A stretch of 39,657 bases of DNA from an uncultured Collinsella sp. (lineage in GTDB: Bacteria; Actinomycetota; Coriobacteriia; Coriobacteriales; Coriobacteriaceae), in NCBI GenBank assembly GCA_900549135.1, contig URNI01000005.1, positions 1 to 39,657 of the forward strand. Reading direction: 5' to 3'. This document shows positions 16,726 through 25,110 of this stretch, piece after piece. Numbering within the stretch: position 1 is the stretch's first letter; every line of letters starts with the position of its first letter. The position numbers were made by a program, and so were the translations under genes. The notes beneath the pieces are model-generated. The model had not been told where the DNA came from, did not search any database, and saw nothing but the letters and a program-made list of their open reading frames with translations.

Positions 16726-17301
16726 CTAGGCGCTGGCGGTTTCGGTCGACTCGATGTAGTCGTAGCAGGTGTTTCCGTCGCTATCGACCAGGTACTTGAG
16801 CGTGATCTGACGCCCGGCGATCTCGCTCACCGCGAGCTTGAGGTCGTCAAGCTCGGATAACTTGGCGGAGGGCACGACCTTGCGCCAGCGGCGACCGTTC
16901 TTGAGTACGAGTTCGAGCACGATCGACCACGCCTCGTCCTTGTTTCCGTTGTGCTCGACGGTGATAACGCCATCGAGGTCGGTCACGTTTTTGGCGCCAT
17001 ACATGACCTTGAGTGTTTGCGCCTTGATCTCCGCGAGCGTGAGCTTCGCAGACTCCACGCGCGAGGTCGTGGCGGAGTCCATGAGGTCGCCGTTCATATC
17101 CTTCAGCTCGTTGGCGTCGGTCTCCTCGGACTCGGTGTAGCCGTCCTCGGAGATGAAGCCGAGATTGAGGAAGGCTTCGGCGAGATTGGTCTTGATGTCT
17201 GTGGGGAGGGTGGTGCCGGCCGGAGCCACGAAGATGTATCCGCCCTTCACGCCCTTGGTGGACGAGACGTTCTTGGTCTCGTTTTTCTTGAAAAGTGCCA
17301 T
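16726..17301 (-). CDS. Major tail tube protein
   Basis: A 191-residue protein beginning MALFKKNETKNVSSTKGVKGGYIFVAP. It has the mixed beta pattern and length of siphovirus tail tube proteins and lies just before the chaperone pair. I chose ATG 17301, which has AGGAGCCG upstream; longer frame extensions overlap the preceding gene and are not protein-like. Hexameric rings of this protein should form the tail tube. Confidence 0.85.
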   Translation of the reverse strand: MALFKKNETKNVSSTKGVKGGYIFVAPAGTTLPTDIKTNLAEAFLNLGFISEDGYTESEETDANELKDMNGDLMDSATTSRVESAKLTLAEIKAQTLKVMYGAKNVTDLDGVITVEHNGNKDEAWSIVLELVLKNGRRWRKVVPSAKLSELDDLKLAVSEIAGRQITLKYLVDSDGNTCYDYIESTETASA

Positions 17302-17309
17302 GTCGGCTC

Positions 17310-17654
17310 CTATTCGCAAATGGTTACGTTTACGTTGGTCTGGTATCGGCGCTGGCGGCTGTCTGGGTCGTCCCAGCGGTACGTGTCTCCGCACGTGGCC
17401 TCGAACACGCACTCCTCGTCCATGAGACTCGGCACTGCGTGCTCCACGGCTTCGGCGATCTCTGCGGCGCGTCTGCGGGTCTTCGCCCATGACTGCGCCA
17501 CGAGCTGCACACGGTTGATGCAGCCGCTGCGGCTAGATCCGGTCTGCGACACCGATATGAACTCGCTGGGCCTGTCAGCTGGTACGTCGAGCACGGCCTC
17601 GATGCCGGTCTCGTCCATGAGCCGCTGCGCCACCATGCGCTCCACGTCCATCAC
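17310..17654 (-). CDS. Tail terminator/completion-type protein
   Basis: A 114-residue protein (MMDVERMVAQRLMDETGIEAVLDVPADRP...) with the helix-beta pattern of tail completion proteins (gpU/DUF3168-like). It is encoded between the gp10-like connector and the tail tube gene, where the terminator is usual, and overlaps its upstream neighbour by 4 bp. Confidence 0.7.
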   Translation of the reverse strand: MMDVERMVAQRLMDETGIEAVLDVPADRPSEFISVSQTGSSRSGCINRVQLVAQSWAKTRRRAAEIAEAVEHAVPSLMDEECVFEATCGDTYRWDDPDSRQRRYQTNVNVTICE

Positions 17655-17941
17655 TCACCGCCTCCGAACATGGATCTGAGGCGGTTGTGCTTGCGCTCGC
17701 TCGCATGGGCGTGCGGAGTCGCCGTGGTAACCACGAAGCCGTTTGCGAGCTTGCCCTTGAACTTGCGGACTATGTAGCCGGCACCCTCGCCGGGGTGCCG
17801 GGAGAAGGACGAGTTGCACGATGCCGCTGCGGCGTCTGCCTTCTTCTTAAGAAGCGTTTGCACCGCGCCTGAGTTCATAACCTCGGCATAGCCGCCGCGC
17901 TTCCAGCCCTTCCACTCGAACTTCACCTTGCACTTAGCCAT
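17651..17941 (-). CDS. HK97 gp10-like head-tail connector
   Basis: A 96-residue basic protein (MAKCKVKFEWKGWKRGGYAEVMNS) with the WKG...L..KA......ARA-like opening and a C-terminal TTATPHAHASERKHN part typical of HK97 gp10/minor tail joining proteins. It overlaps its neighbours on both sides. Confidence 0.72.
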   Translation of the reverse strand: MAKCKVKFEWKGWKRGGYAEVMNSGAVQTLLKKKADAAAASCNSSFSRHPGEGAGYIVRKFKGKLANGFVVTTATPHAHASERKHNRLRSMFGGGE

Positions 17942-18272
17942 CGGTGCGCCCCACTTCCACGGTGAGGTTCCAATCGCCTGGGGTGTTTTCCGGGTCGTAG
18001 CGCTGCGGGTCGCCTATGACGCGGTACTCGGTGCCTCGAACGTTCACGCGGCACCCCTTGAGCGATGCGGTGAAGCTCTTGGGGAAACACAGCGTGTAGG
18101 CGACCTCAGTGCCATCGGGGCGCGATGCGTCGAGTTCCGACGTGGCCCCCGGGCACACGACCACGCCCTCTATGGCGGTGTTCACGCTGCCGCGCTCGAT
18201 AGGCTCGCCGAGCGAATCGAAGCCGACCACTGGTGTTGTGACCGTCACCGATTCGGTGCTTATGAGTCCCAT
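17934..18272 (-). CDS. Head closure / head-tail joining protein
   Basis: A 112-residue, beta-rich protein (MGLISTESVTVTTPVVGFDSLGEP...) with the ending VIGDPQRYDPENTPGDWNLTVEVGR, which resembles head closure proteins (SPP1 gp16-like). Its gene order, after the gp15-like adaptor and before the gp10-like protein, supports this. Confidence 0.7.
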   Translation of the reverse strand: MGLISTESVTVTTPVVGFDSLGEPIERGSVNTAIEGVVVCPGATSELDASRPDGTEVAYTLCFPKSFTASLKGCRVNVRGTEYRVIGDPQRYDPENTPGDWNLTVEVGRTDG

Positions 18273-18658
18273 TCGGCATCACTCCCAACCGGTTGGAGCG
18301 CCCCGATGCGCTGGTCGAGCAGCCCGAGGCGCTTCAGCTCCGTCTTTCCCAGGTACATTTCGCCGAGGGCAGACCCGTACGACACGCTGGCCGTGTAGCC
18401 GCCTGCGCCCTGGCTGTACTGCATGGCACCCGCCAGAGCTGCTGGCGCAGACAAGACCCTGTTGACCACGAGGCAGCACACCGCTGCGGCAGATCGGTCG
18501 AAGGCGGCTACCTTGCCGCGCTCGTAGTCGCCCACGTTTGATTCGTAAGCGCTCATGAGCAGGTCTGACGCGTCTGAGAGCAGGGTCGCGGCGCGTGCCT
18601 CGTCAGTCGGGTCGCCGTACCTCGCCCTATAGTCTTCGATGGTCGCTAGCGGCTCCAT
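18260..18658 (-). CDS. Head-tail adaptor (gp6/gp15-like)
   Basis: A 132-residue helical protein starting MEPLATIEDYRARYGDPTDEARAATLLSDAS, the common opening of head-tail adaptors (Gp19/Gp15/Gp42-like). ATG 18658 is chosen because it gives this standard N-terminus; the longer frame runs back into the preceding gene. It docks on the portal. Confidence 0.8.
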   Translation of the reverse strand: MEPLATIEDYRARYGDPTDEARAATLLSDASDLLMSAYESNVGDYERGKVAAFDRSAAAVCCLVVNRVLSAPAALAGAMQYSQGAGGYTASVSYGSALGEMYLGKTELKRLGLLDQRIGALQPVGSDAEWDS

Positions 18659-18662
18659 GCGC

Positions 18663-18944
18663 CTACTCCTCGCTGGCAGGCTCTTCGGCCTTGCCGGAGT
18701 CAACCGGCTTCGCGGCATTCTCGCCGGCCTTCTGCTCGGATGCCTCGGAGGTAGCGGCCATCACGCCAGCGTCGACGAGGCACTTGACCACCTTGGCGAT
18801 GGTCGGGTTCGCACCAGGGTTTGCGGCCTGTTTGGAGATGCCGACAGGCTCGCCGTCGGCGGTCACGAAGCAGACGTGCTGCGGGAGGATCGGGGATGCC
18901 TTGGATGCGTCCTCGACGATGAACTTCTGCACAAGGTTCGCCAT
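18663..18944 (-). CDS. Small capsid-associated protein
   Basis: A 93-residue protein between the capsid and adaptor genes. It starts MANLVQKFIVEDASKASPILP and ends in an acidic Ala/Glu/Lys tail (KPVDSGKAEEPASEE). Proteins of this position are often head fibre or decoration proteins, or a rho-N-domain-like spacer. No firm family was recognised. Confidence 0.6.
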   Translation of the reverse strand: MANLVQKFIVEDASKASPILPQHVCFVTADGEPVGISKQAANPGANPTIAKVVKCLVDAGVMAATSEASEQKAGENAAKPVDSGKAEEPASEE

Positions 18945-18956
18945 GGTTACCGCCCC

Positions 18957-19835
18957 CTAGGCCGTCTTCAGGATGGCGAAGGCCTTGGGGTCGAGAACCG
19001 CGTAGGCAAGGACTGCCTCGGTGCGGTACGCGACCTGGTTGTATCCCTTCAGGTCCTGACCGGTGTTGTCGGGGTCGCCGTACTCGATGATCTCGGAGGT
19101 CATGTCGCGCACCATGCCCCACTTGATGGTGGAGAAGTCGCCCATGATGCCCGCCACCTTCGGGTCGATCTTGCAGCGGCGACCGTTGACGGTGCCGGAG
19201 GTCGCGGCGGGGATGCCGTCGATGTTGCCGACGTTGAGGGACAGCGGGATCTCCGGGTAGAGGCGCTGGCCGGTGGCGGGAATGCGCAGCTTGCGGAGGT
19301 CTGCGGCGAACTTGCGGGAGAGCGCGAAACCGTTGATGTCGTAGTCGATAAGCGCGTCGGCCAGCGCGTCGATGTCGTCGACTGCGGATGCCGAGGCGGT
19401 TACGGCGTTGGCCCCTGCGGTGAGCGCGGTGTAGCCATCGAGCGCGGTGCCCGTCTTGGGGGACACGGCGTGGTAGACCACGTAGTCGAGCGCTCGGCCG
19501 ATCGCGGCGGTCTGGTCGGCGATGATGTTGGTCACGATCTCAAGCTGGTTGTCCTCGTCGGCCCAGCGCAGCTCGTCGGAGACGCGTGTGGTCGTGACTA
19601 CCTTCACGCGCTTTGCGACGATCGGCGTGGTGGAGACCTCGGAACCGCTCTTCTTCGCGCCCTCCGCAACTACCTCGGCCTCGGTTGTCGGGTTGAACAC
19701 GATGTAGGTGGTGTCGGAGAACGTCTGCGGGGTGCTGGGGGACAGCGCCGCGATGGTGGAGGTGTCCTTTGCCTTGTTGATGATGGAGGTCACTACCTTG
19801 TGCGGGAGCTTGACCTTGCTGGTGTCGTTAGCCAT
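18957..19835 (-). CDS. Major capsid protein, HK97 fold
   Basis: A 292-residue protein following the scaffold gene. It has the HK97-type course: N-terminal arm, TLV-type spine helix, P-domain and A-domain ending (GTVNGRRCKIDPKVAGIMGDFSTIKWGMVRDM, then YNQVAYRTEAVLAYAVLDPKAFAIL, in parts). Those C-terminal motifs are very common in siphovirus capsid proteins. Start ATG 19835 has AAGGAGCC upstream. Confidence 0.9.
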   Translation of the reverse strand: MANDTSKVKLPHKVVTSIINKAKDTSTIAALSPSTPQTFSDTTYIVFNPTTEAEVVAEGAKKSGSEVSTTPIVAKRVKVVTTTRVSDELRWADEDNQLEIVTNIIADQTAAIGRALDYVVYHAVSPKTGTALDGYTALTAGANAVTASASAVDDIDALADALIDYDINGFALSRKFAADLRKLRIPATGQRLYPEIPLSLNVGNIDGIPAATSGTVNGRRCKIDPKVAGIMGDFSTIKWGMVRDMTSEIIEYGDPDNTGQDLKGYNQVAYRTEAVLAYAVLDPKAFAILKTA

Positions 19836-19854
19836 TTCGGCTCCTTACTTGTCT

Positions 19855-20331
19855 CTAGTTGTTACCGAGGAGCTGGCGCGTGAAGTCGCGCAGCTCAGAT
19901 TTGTCGCCGTCGCTCGGCTTCGGGAAGCTTCCTGGCTTCTCGACCTTGGGCGCGGGCGGCTTTTTGAACGCGGCGAGCATGTCGTCTGCCCACTTGGACA
20001 TGCTTTCCTCGTCGTCGCCGACGATCAGGCTCGCCGGCACGCCCTTCTCCTGCGCGACCTTGGCCGCGATCTTCGACCGCTTCTCTTCCTTCTCCTTGTC
20101 GTCGAGCCTCTTCTTGAGGTCGGCGATCTGGTCTTCGGCGGTCTTGTTCGCGTTGTTGGCCTCCTCAAGCGCCGCTGCTGCGGTTCTGTTGGCCTTCGCC
20201 TTCTTCTCCCACTCGCGCGAGTGCTTCTTCTCGGCCTCGTACAGCGCCTTGTAGTCGACGGGCGGCTCCTGGTTGGCGCCATCTCCGCCTTCTGCTCCCG
20301 GCACTTGCGTGGGTTCGTTTGCTTCTGCCAT
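19855..20331 (-). CDS. Scaffold protein (GP20/DUF4355-like)
   Basis: A 158-residue protein with an acidic start, a charged coiled-coil middle (about 28-95, YEAEKKHSREWEKKAKANR...) and a C-terminal helix. This layout and its place directly before the capsid gene match capsid scaffolds of the GP20 type, which guide prohead assembly and then leave. Its 5' leader carries three small GCAC hairpins. Confidence 0.85.
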   Translation of the reverse strand: MAEANEPTQVPGAEGGDGANQEPPVDYKALYEAEKKHSREWEKKAKANRTAAAALEEANNANKTAEDQIADLKKRLDDKEKEEKRSKIAAKVAQEKGVPASLIVGDDEESMSKWADDMLAAFKKPPAPKVEKPGSFPKPSDGDKSELRDFTRQLLGNN

Positions 20332-20346
20332 GTCGCGTCCTTTCCC

Positions 20347-20412
20347 GTGCCGTGCGGCACGCCTGAGCTGCCGTGCGGCTGCTCAACGGTCATCAGTTGG
20401 GCCGTGCGGCCC
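20347..20412 (-). repeat. Three GCAC-loop hairpins in the scaffold mRNA leader
   Basis: On the minus strand the sequence GCCGCACGGC occurs three times, at 20401-20410, 20370-20379 and 20349-20358. Flanking bases extend two of them to 5-bp stems with different pairs (GGGCC/GGCCC and GTGCC/GGCAC) around the same GCAC loop. Their starts are 31 and 21 bp apart. They lie between the copy C motif and the scaffold start codon. Confidence 0.6.
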
Positions 20413-20434
20413 GTCCGCGACAGTTTCTTATGAG

Positions 20435-20442
20435 CGTGAGAT
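20435..20442 (-). promoter_or_regulatory. ATCTCACG motif, copy C, before the scaffold gene
   Basis: The octamer shared with copies A and B lies 104 bp before the scaffold start, just after a terminator. The TACGAT half is not conserved; CATAAG follows more closely instead. It may be a promoter or activator site for the scaffold-capsid transcript. Confidence 0.4.
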
Positions 20443-20450
20443 TCGGCATG

Positions 20451-20473
20451 AAAAAGGCCACCTGTAGGTGGCC
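20451..20473 (-). terminator. Intrinsic terminator after the MuF gene
   Basis: On the minus strand GGCCACCT-AC-AGGTGGCC is followed by TTTTT (20451-20455). On the plus strand the same stem is followed by CTTGCTGTTTTTT, so it may work both ways. Confidence 0.7.
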
Positions 20474-20502
20474 CTTGCTGTTTTTTGCGGTTATAATCTG
20501 GT

Positions 20503-20552
20503 TAGCCAGCGGGTTGTTTGACTCACCTATAGAGACATGCAGCCGCTGGCTA
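20503..20552. repeat. 10-bp inverted repeat spanning the MuF stop codon
   Basis: TAGCCAGCGG (20503-20512) and CCGCTGGCTA (20543-20552) are perfect complements, 30 bp apart. The second arm includes the TAG stop of the MuF gene. A TATAAT sequence on the + strand (20492-20497) lies 5 bp before the first arm. Confidence 0.55.
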
Positions 20553-21824
20553 TTTCTTTATTCGCAGGAGTTTCCCATCGTGCCCGAGCATCCTGACCTC
20601 GCTGATGTGATAGCGGGCCATGTACTTGCTGATCCACTTTATCGCCTGCTCGTCCGTCACCTTTTCGTTCTCGCTCACGTCGACGACGGTGAGCTTCACG
20701 CCATTCTTGCCGGGTATTGACTTGATGTGAGACTTGAACGTGTTCTCAGACCCAGCTCCGTAGATCGTCTTGATTTCGATACCCGTTGATAAATCCGCTC
20801 GGCTAATCGTTGTCTTCCCATCGGAGTTCGGTGCTGTCAGATGCGATTCGTCTTCCCAGAACTCCGCCTTATAGCCAAGCGCGTTCAACTTCTCGGCGGT
20901 AATTCTTTCGCCGGGGTCTTTCTTCCAGCGCTTTAGCTTCTCGCCTTTCACGGCGGAGTCCGTAAACTCGATGCCGGAATGTTCTCCCGATGCGTACCAC
21001 TTCGGATCGCGCAGTTCGATCTCCTCGACCATGCGCTTGTTCACGTACTTGTCGAAAGCCTTGCCGGCCTTGTTTCCGTGGGCCTTGATGTACGCCTCTC
21101 GCTCCGCGTCGGGCATGGCGTCCCATTCCGCCCACAGCCCGTTGCGACCGCCCAATGTGTCAAGGCACTCGTTGAACCTGTCGTACATGCCGTCGGGGTC
21201 GTAGCCCTTGACCTTTGATCCCTTGCCGAAGCTCGGCACGACGCGGCAGTCGCACTTTGGGTGCGAGTGGCTTGCGGCCTCCTTTGTCTTGTAGTTGAAG
21301 CCGAACGAGGAGAGCATGAGGCAGAAACCGCACGTCTCGCCAGACGGCACGCGTGCGTACCTCGGTTTCGCCGGGTCTTTGGAGACGTTGTGCGCCACGC
21401 ACATGTTCGCGGCCTTGCGGATCTCTGCGTCGAGGCGGCGAACGCACGCGGCAACGAACATGTCGGTGGCTCCCTGCTTCACCACGCTTGCCATGAACGC
21501 CTTCACCGAGCCGTACGTCGCCTGGGGGTCGCGCAGCGACTCGGCGACGGCGGCGTACTTTCCGGGCGCTTCCTGCGCCTTGCGCACGGCGTCGTAGAAC
21601 TCGGCGGCGCGGCCAGCCGCAACGGTGTCGGCGTAGTAGCCGCAAGCCGTCTCGATCACCTCGTAGGCCGCCTCTCGCAGCGCCGCTATGTCGCCGTTCC
21701 CGCTCGCCTCCCAGTCGGCCACCAAGCGGGTGAGCGCGTCGCCGGCTTGGCGCTGCGCCATTCCAGATAGCGCGTTGATCTCGTCCGTAAGCTCGTTAAG
21801 CAGGCTGCGAGGTATCTCCGCCAT
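20550..21824 (-). CDS. MuF-type minor head protein with toxin-like C-terminal nuclease domain
   Basis: A 424-residue protein overlapping the portal gene. The N-terminal ~260 residues are a MuF/SPP1 gp7-like head protein, with CGFCLMLSS and HSHPKCDCRVVP (165-196). The last ~110 residues are not part of that family. They contain DGKTTISRADLSTGIEIKT (335-353), with Asp344, Glu350 and Lys352 as a PD-(D/E)xK-like set, and SENTFKSHIKSI, as in the CdiA-type C-terminal nuclease toxins (E-I-K-[ST]...NTI...I). MuF proteins with exchangeable toxin tips are known in temperate phages; they are thought to be injected. The codon use in this part is less GC-rich. No immunity gene is visible next to it. Confidence 0.82.
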   Translation of the reverse strand: MAEIPRSLLNELTDEINALSGMAQRQAGDALTRLVADWEASGNGDIAALREAAYEVIETACGYYADTVAAGRAAEFYDAVRKAQEAPGKYAAVAESLRDPQATYGSVKAFMASVVKQGATDMFVAACVRRLDAEIRKAANMCVAHNVSKDPAKPRYARVPSGETCGFCLMLSSFGFNYKTKEAASHSHPKCDCRVVPSFGKGSKVKGYDPDGMYDRFNECLDTLGGRNGLWAEWDAMPDAEREAYIKAHGNKAGKAFDKYVNKRMVEEIELRDPKWYASGEHSGIEFTDSAVKGEKLKRWKKDPGERITAEKLNALGYKAEFWEDESHLTAPNSDGKTTISRADLSTGIEIKTIYGAGSENTFKSHIKSIPGKNGVKLTVVDVSENEKVTDEQAIKWISKYMARYHISEVRMLGHDGKLLRIKK

Positions 21825-23223
21825 CCTCGCCCTCCTTCGGCTCGAACAGCGAGGCCACGGCAGCGCTCGCCTGTGCCTTCTTGTTGTCGCTGTTGATGCG
21901 CTGGATCTGCTCGTCTGTGTAGTCGAGCATTTCGAGCATCACGTCGGAGTTGGCGAGCTTCGGCAGACCCTGCACCTGCTTCAACGCGGCGTCGGACAGG
22001 CTCACGATTGACGGGTAGGCCGGGGACATGAAGCGCGGGTTGAGGTTGTAGCCGGCATCGCGCTCGGTCTCGTAATCCGTGCCGTTCGCCACAGCGAGCG
22101 CCATGTAGGCCACGTTGCGCAAAGCGTTGCCATTCTCGCGGTTGAGGTTCTTCGCATCGATTACGAGCGGTTCGAGCGATGCAGCGATGGCATCCGAAGA
22201 GGATGGGTTGTCGTTGCTCACGCCGAAGAAAGACACCGGAACATTGGTGACCGCCGACATTTGGCATGCTAGCTGGCGCAGGTACTCGGTGAGCGGCGCC
22301 ATCTGCAACTGGGCCGACTGCCACACGGTCGGCGAGTCTCCGTCAGGGTCTTTGGTGATCTCGTTGACCGCCCCCATCGACGCGTCGTACTTGTTCTGCC
22401 CGTTGATCATCTTCTTGTATGTGCCGAGCAGCCAGGTCTGCGGCAGCGTCGCGGCCTCAGACGCCACCTCCATGCGGGCGCGTTGGCGTATGGCGTCGTC
22501 TGTGATGCTCATGACCGAACGGCTGATGCGCGAGGAGCCGAACGGTCGCTCAAGCGTGGCATCGTAGGGCATAGGCTCCATGAGACAGCGACCCATGCCA
22601 TGCTCCATGTAGTCGGCCACCCAGTGGTCGCTGCCGCGCGTAAGCACCACCAGCGCGTCTTCTGTGAGCAGGTGCACGACGGTCGGCACGCGCTCGGTGT
22701 CACCTGGCATCTTCTTCGACTCGGCCACAACGAGACCGGCCTTGATGCGCTTCTGCGCGTCATCCCAGATTGCCGCCGCTGCGGTTGCCGGGTACGCGGA
22801 GATGATTGGCTTGCCGCCGCCGTCCGTGACAGTCCAGAAGCCGCAGCAGTGCTTCAGCTCACCGATAAGGTTCTTGCGGTAGAGAGCTTCGAGCTGGTTG
22901 TCGGCACATATGTCGCGCAGCCGCATGGTAACGGCATCGTCGTCGGCAGTGAAGCCGTTGAACACCGAGCGATCTGCCAGGGCGTGCACCGCCTTCTTGG
23001 GCCAGTCAACGCGCGGGTTGATCTTCTTGGCGAGGGCTTTCGGCATGGCGATGCCTAGGTCTTTGACGCCGACGTGTCCGAGGTAGTAGTCCTCCCGCAA
23101 CATGTTGCGGGATCGGTGGGTGCGCCACGTGTCCATAAGCTCGCGCACGAGCGCCTTGTCCTCGTGTCGCAGGCCTTCCGCCGCCGCGACCTGTCCGGCC
23201 AGTTCCATGTTCACTGCTGCCAT
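21796..23223 (-). CDS. Portal protein (SPP1 gp6-like)
   Basis: A 475-residue portal protein, which forms the dodecameric DNA gate of the head. The DYYLGHVGVKDLGIAMP-type opening, the central NQLEALYRKNLIGELKHCCGFW region and VTNVPVSFFGVSNDNPSSSDAIAASLEPLV are typical of the SPP1/HK97-like portal families. Its ATG overlaps the terminase stop (TGATG). Confidence 0.9.
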   Translation of the reverse strand: MAAVNMELAGQVAAAEGLRHEDKALVRELMDTWRTHRSRNMLREDYYLGHVGVKDLGIAMPKALAKKINPRVDWPKKAVHALADRSVFNGFTADDDAVTMRLRDICADNQLEALYRKNLIGELKHCCGFWTVTDGGGKPIISAYPATAAAAIWDDAQKRIKAGLVVAESKKMPGDTERVPTVVHLLTEDALVVLTRGSDHWVADYMEHGMGRCLMEPMPYDATLERPFGSSRISRSVMSITDDAIRQRARMEVASEAATLPQTWLLGTYKKMINGQNKYDASMGAVNEITKDPDGDSPTVWQSAQLQMAPLTEYLRQLACQMSAVTNVPVSFFGVSNDNPSSSDAIAASLEPLVIDAKNLNRENGNALRNVAYMALAVANGTDYETERDAGYNLNPRFMSPAYPSIVSLSDAALKQVQGLPKLANSDVMLEMLDYTDEQIQRINSDNKKAQASAAVASLFEPKEGEDGGDTSQPA

Positions 23224-24647
23224 CAGAAGCTTGCCTCCTGTTTACGTCTCGGGTCTCTCTTGGTTGTCCTCGCCGCCCATAGGGCCAGCGATGCGCTCTC
23301 GATCGGCGCTGACGAAGAGTCGGGGCCGTCGCCGAAGCCCCAGCCGTCGCGCCCGATGTCGCGCTTGATCGACTTCGTTGCGGAATCGTCCAACGCGGGC
23401 GATTCGATGTGGCTCGTCGTCCCGGCGTTGACCTCGTCGGCCAGCATCGTCGCGGCGGCCTGCACGATCGCGGTGCTGCCCATGACGATCGCCGACTTCG
23501 GCATCCTGCCGTCCAGAAGTCGCTGCTTCAGCGCGTCCGCTCCGCTCTTTCCGTCGATGCAGACGCACGCGATCTCCTCGCGGTTGCGCAGCAGCATGTC
23601 GGATATGCCGACAGTGCCGCCCTCAGCGCCCATGAGGTCGTAAAGCTCGACGTAGGAGCCGGCACCGCGCTCTGCCTTCGCCCAGGACACGGCAACGCGC
23701 GACCCGTCGGGCGAGAACTTCACGCCGAACGCGAGCTTGCCTTCCTGCATCGGCCCCGCCGCCTCGCACGCCTTCCACTTGGCGCTCGAAAGCGCGTATG
23801 AGTCGGCTCCTCCGATTGGGCTCCACCAGCCAAGGCGCTCACGCGCGAAGACGTCGGGCTGCATCTGCTCGGACTCGCCGCGTACGGCCTCTATGTCGAG
23901 GATTGTGCCGAGAGACGGGTTGTACTCGAACCATCGCGACTCGTCGTGCACGTCGCCGATCTCTGTAGCGCCCCACTCGATCCATCCCATCTCAGACCTG
24001 CCGTTGTGAACGTCCTCGTGGAGGTCGCGGAACACCGTGCCAACGTTGTCGGGGCTTGGCGGCGTGCCCAGGTAGATCGTCTGCGGGTTGTGCTTCGATC
24101 CTGCCGAGATGGCGGGCAGAGAAGCCGCCTGCTGCTTGGCCGTAAGCTCCTGCGCCTCGTCGTAGATAAGCACGTCGTAGGTCTTGCCTCGCGCCAGCGA
24201 GTCGGTGCGCGTGGTGAAGCGGATAAGGCCGCCGTTCTTGAGCTTGATGGCCTGTTGGCCGTTGGTCTTACGCACGGCGAGCAGCAGGGCGTTAAGCTCA
24301 GGCTCGTCCTCGTCCTCGAATGGCCTTGAAAGCTCCTGGAACATCTGGTCTGAGGTGTCGCCGTGCTGGCATGTGTACAGAATCTTCTCGCCGTTGAGGG
24401 CGCCGTGGAAGCAGCGGGCGCGAACGTCCCAGCTCTTGCCGTTCTGTCGCGGGATGGATATGCCGATCGAGCGCAGCAGATACTTGTCGCGTCCATCGCG
24501 GGCGAGCATGGCGTCGAGCAGGTGCGGCTGCCACGGCAGCGGGTTACCGAAGTACGCGGATGCCAGTTCTGCCGCCATGGGGCCGTCCCCGTCGAGCCTT
24601 TCTGGGATGTTCGCCTCGTATGTCGGGGTCTGCCTCGCCTGCATCAC
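23223..24647 (-). CDS. Terminase large subunit
   Basis: A 474-residue packaging motor with ATPase and nuclease parts. Walker A is PRQNGKS (66-72). Walker B is VLIYDEAQ with Asp163-Glu164. Acidic residues of the RNase H-like nuclease lie in the C-terminal half (for example around FGVKFSPDGSRVAVSW and CVCIDGKSGAD). It overlaps the small subunit gene by 4 bp. Confidence 0.95.
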   Translation of the reverse strand: MMQARQTPTYEANIPERLDGDGPMAAELASAYFGNPLPWQPHLLDAMLARDGRDKYLLRSIGISIPRQNGKSWDVRARCFHGALNGEKILYTCQHGDTSDQMFQELSRPFEDEDEPELNALLLAVRKTNGQQAIKLKNGGLIRFTTRTDSLARGKTYDVLIYDEAQELTAKQQAASLPAISAGSKHNPQTIYLGTPPSPDNVGTVFRDLHEDVHNGRSEMGWIEWGATEIGDVHDESRWFEYNPSLGTILDIEAVRGESEQMQPDVFARERLGWWSPIGGADSYALSSAKWKACEAAGPMQEGKLAFGVKFSPDGSRVAVSWAKAERGAGSYVELYDLMGAEGGTVGISDMLLRNREEIACVCIDGKSGADALKQRLLDGRMPKSAIVMGSTAIVQAAATMLADEVNAGTTSHIESPALDDSATKSIKRDIGRDGWGFGDGPDSSSAPIESASLALWAARTTKRDPRRKQEASF

Positions 24648-25087
24648 GCGCCTGCCGCCTTGGCACGCGTCTCGCGGTCGTCGAACATGAGCGTGAGCAG
24701 CTTGCCGTGGGCGCTCGCGGGTCGCGCCTGCTGCACCGTGACGTTGCGGGCCGACTTGGACAGGCCGAGCTGGTCTGACAGCGCTCTGATCTCGGTGCTG
24801 GCCTCCTTCAGCACGGTCAGCGCCGGATTCTTGCGCATCATCTTGAGCCGCTTGCCGCCCTTGCCTCTGATCGGCTTGTATGCGGTGGCGTCGAGTATTT
24901 CGATCTCGTTGTCCCCGAGGGCCATGGCCTCGCGTGCCTGGTTCGCCACGGCGTGCCAGTAGCAGAGCAGCGCCAGCGTCGGCGCATCCTCCTGCGCGAA
25001 CGTGCGCCTCGCGGTCAGCTGCTCCCAGATGGCGGCTTGCACGGGGTCGCTAGCCACTTCCTGCGGCATCTTGATGTTCTCGGCCAT
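24644..25087 (-). CDS. Terminase small subunit (P27-like)
   Basis: A 147-residue helical protein directly before the large subunit gene. The regular spacing of helices and the ending with NPALTVLKEASTEIRALSDQLGLSKSARN are typical of P27-type small terminases, which bind phage DNA and start packaging. The start ATG has AAGGAGG upstream. Confidence 0.88.
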   Translation of the reverse strand: MAENIKMPQEVASDPVQAAIWEQLTARRTFAQEDAPTLALLCYWHAVANQAREAMALGDNEIEILDATAYKPIRGKGGKRLKMMRKNPALTVLKEASTEIRALSDQLGLSKSARNVTVQQARPASAHGKLLTLMFDDRETRAKAAGA

Positions 25088-25110
25088 GATTCCCTCCTTC
25101 TTCGCGGGGA

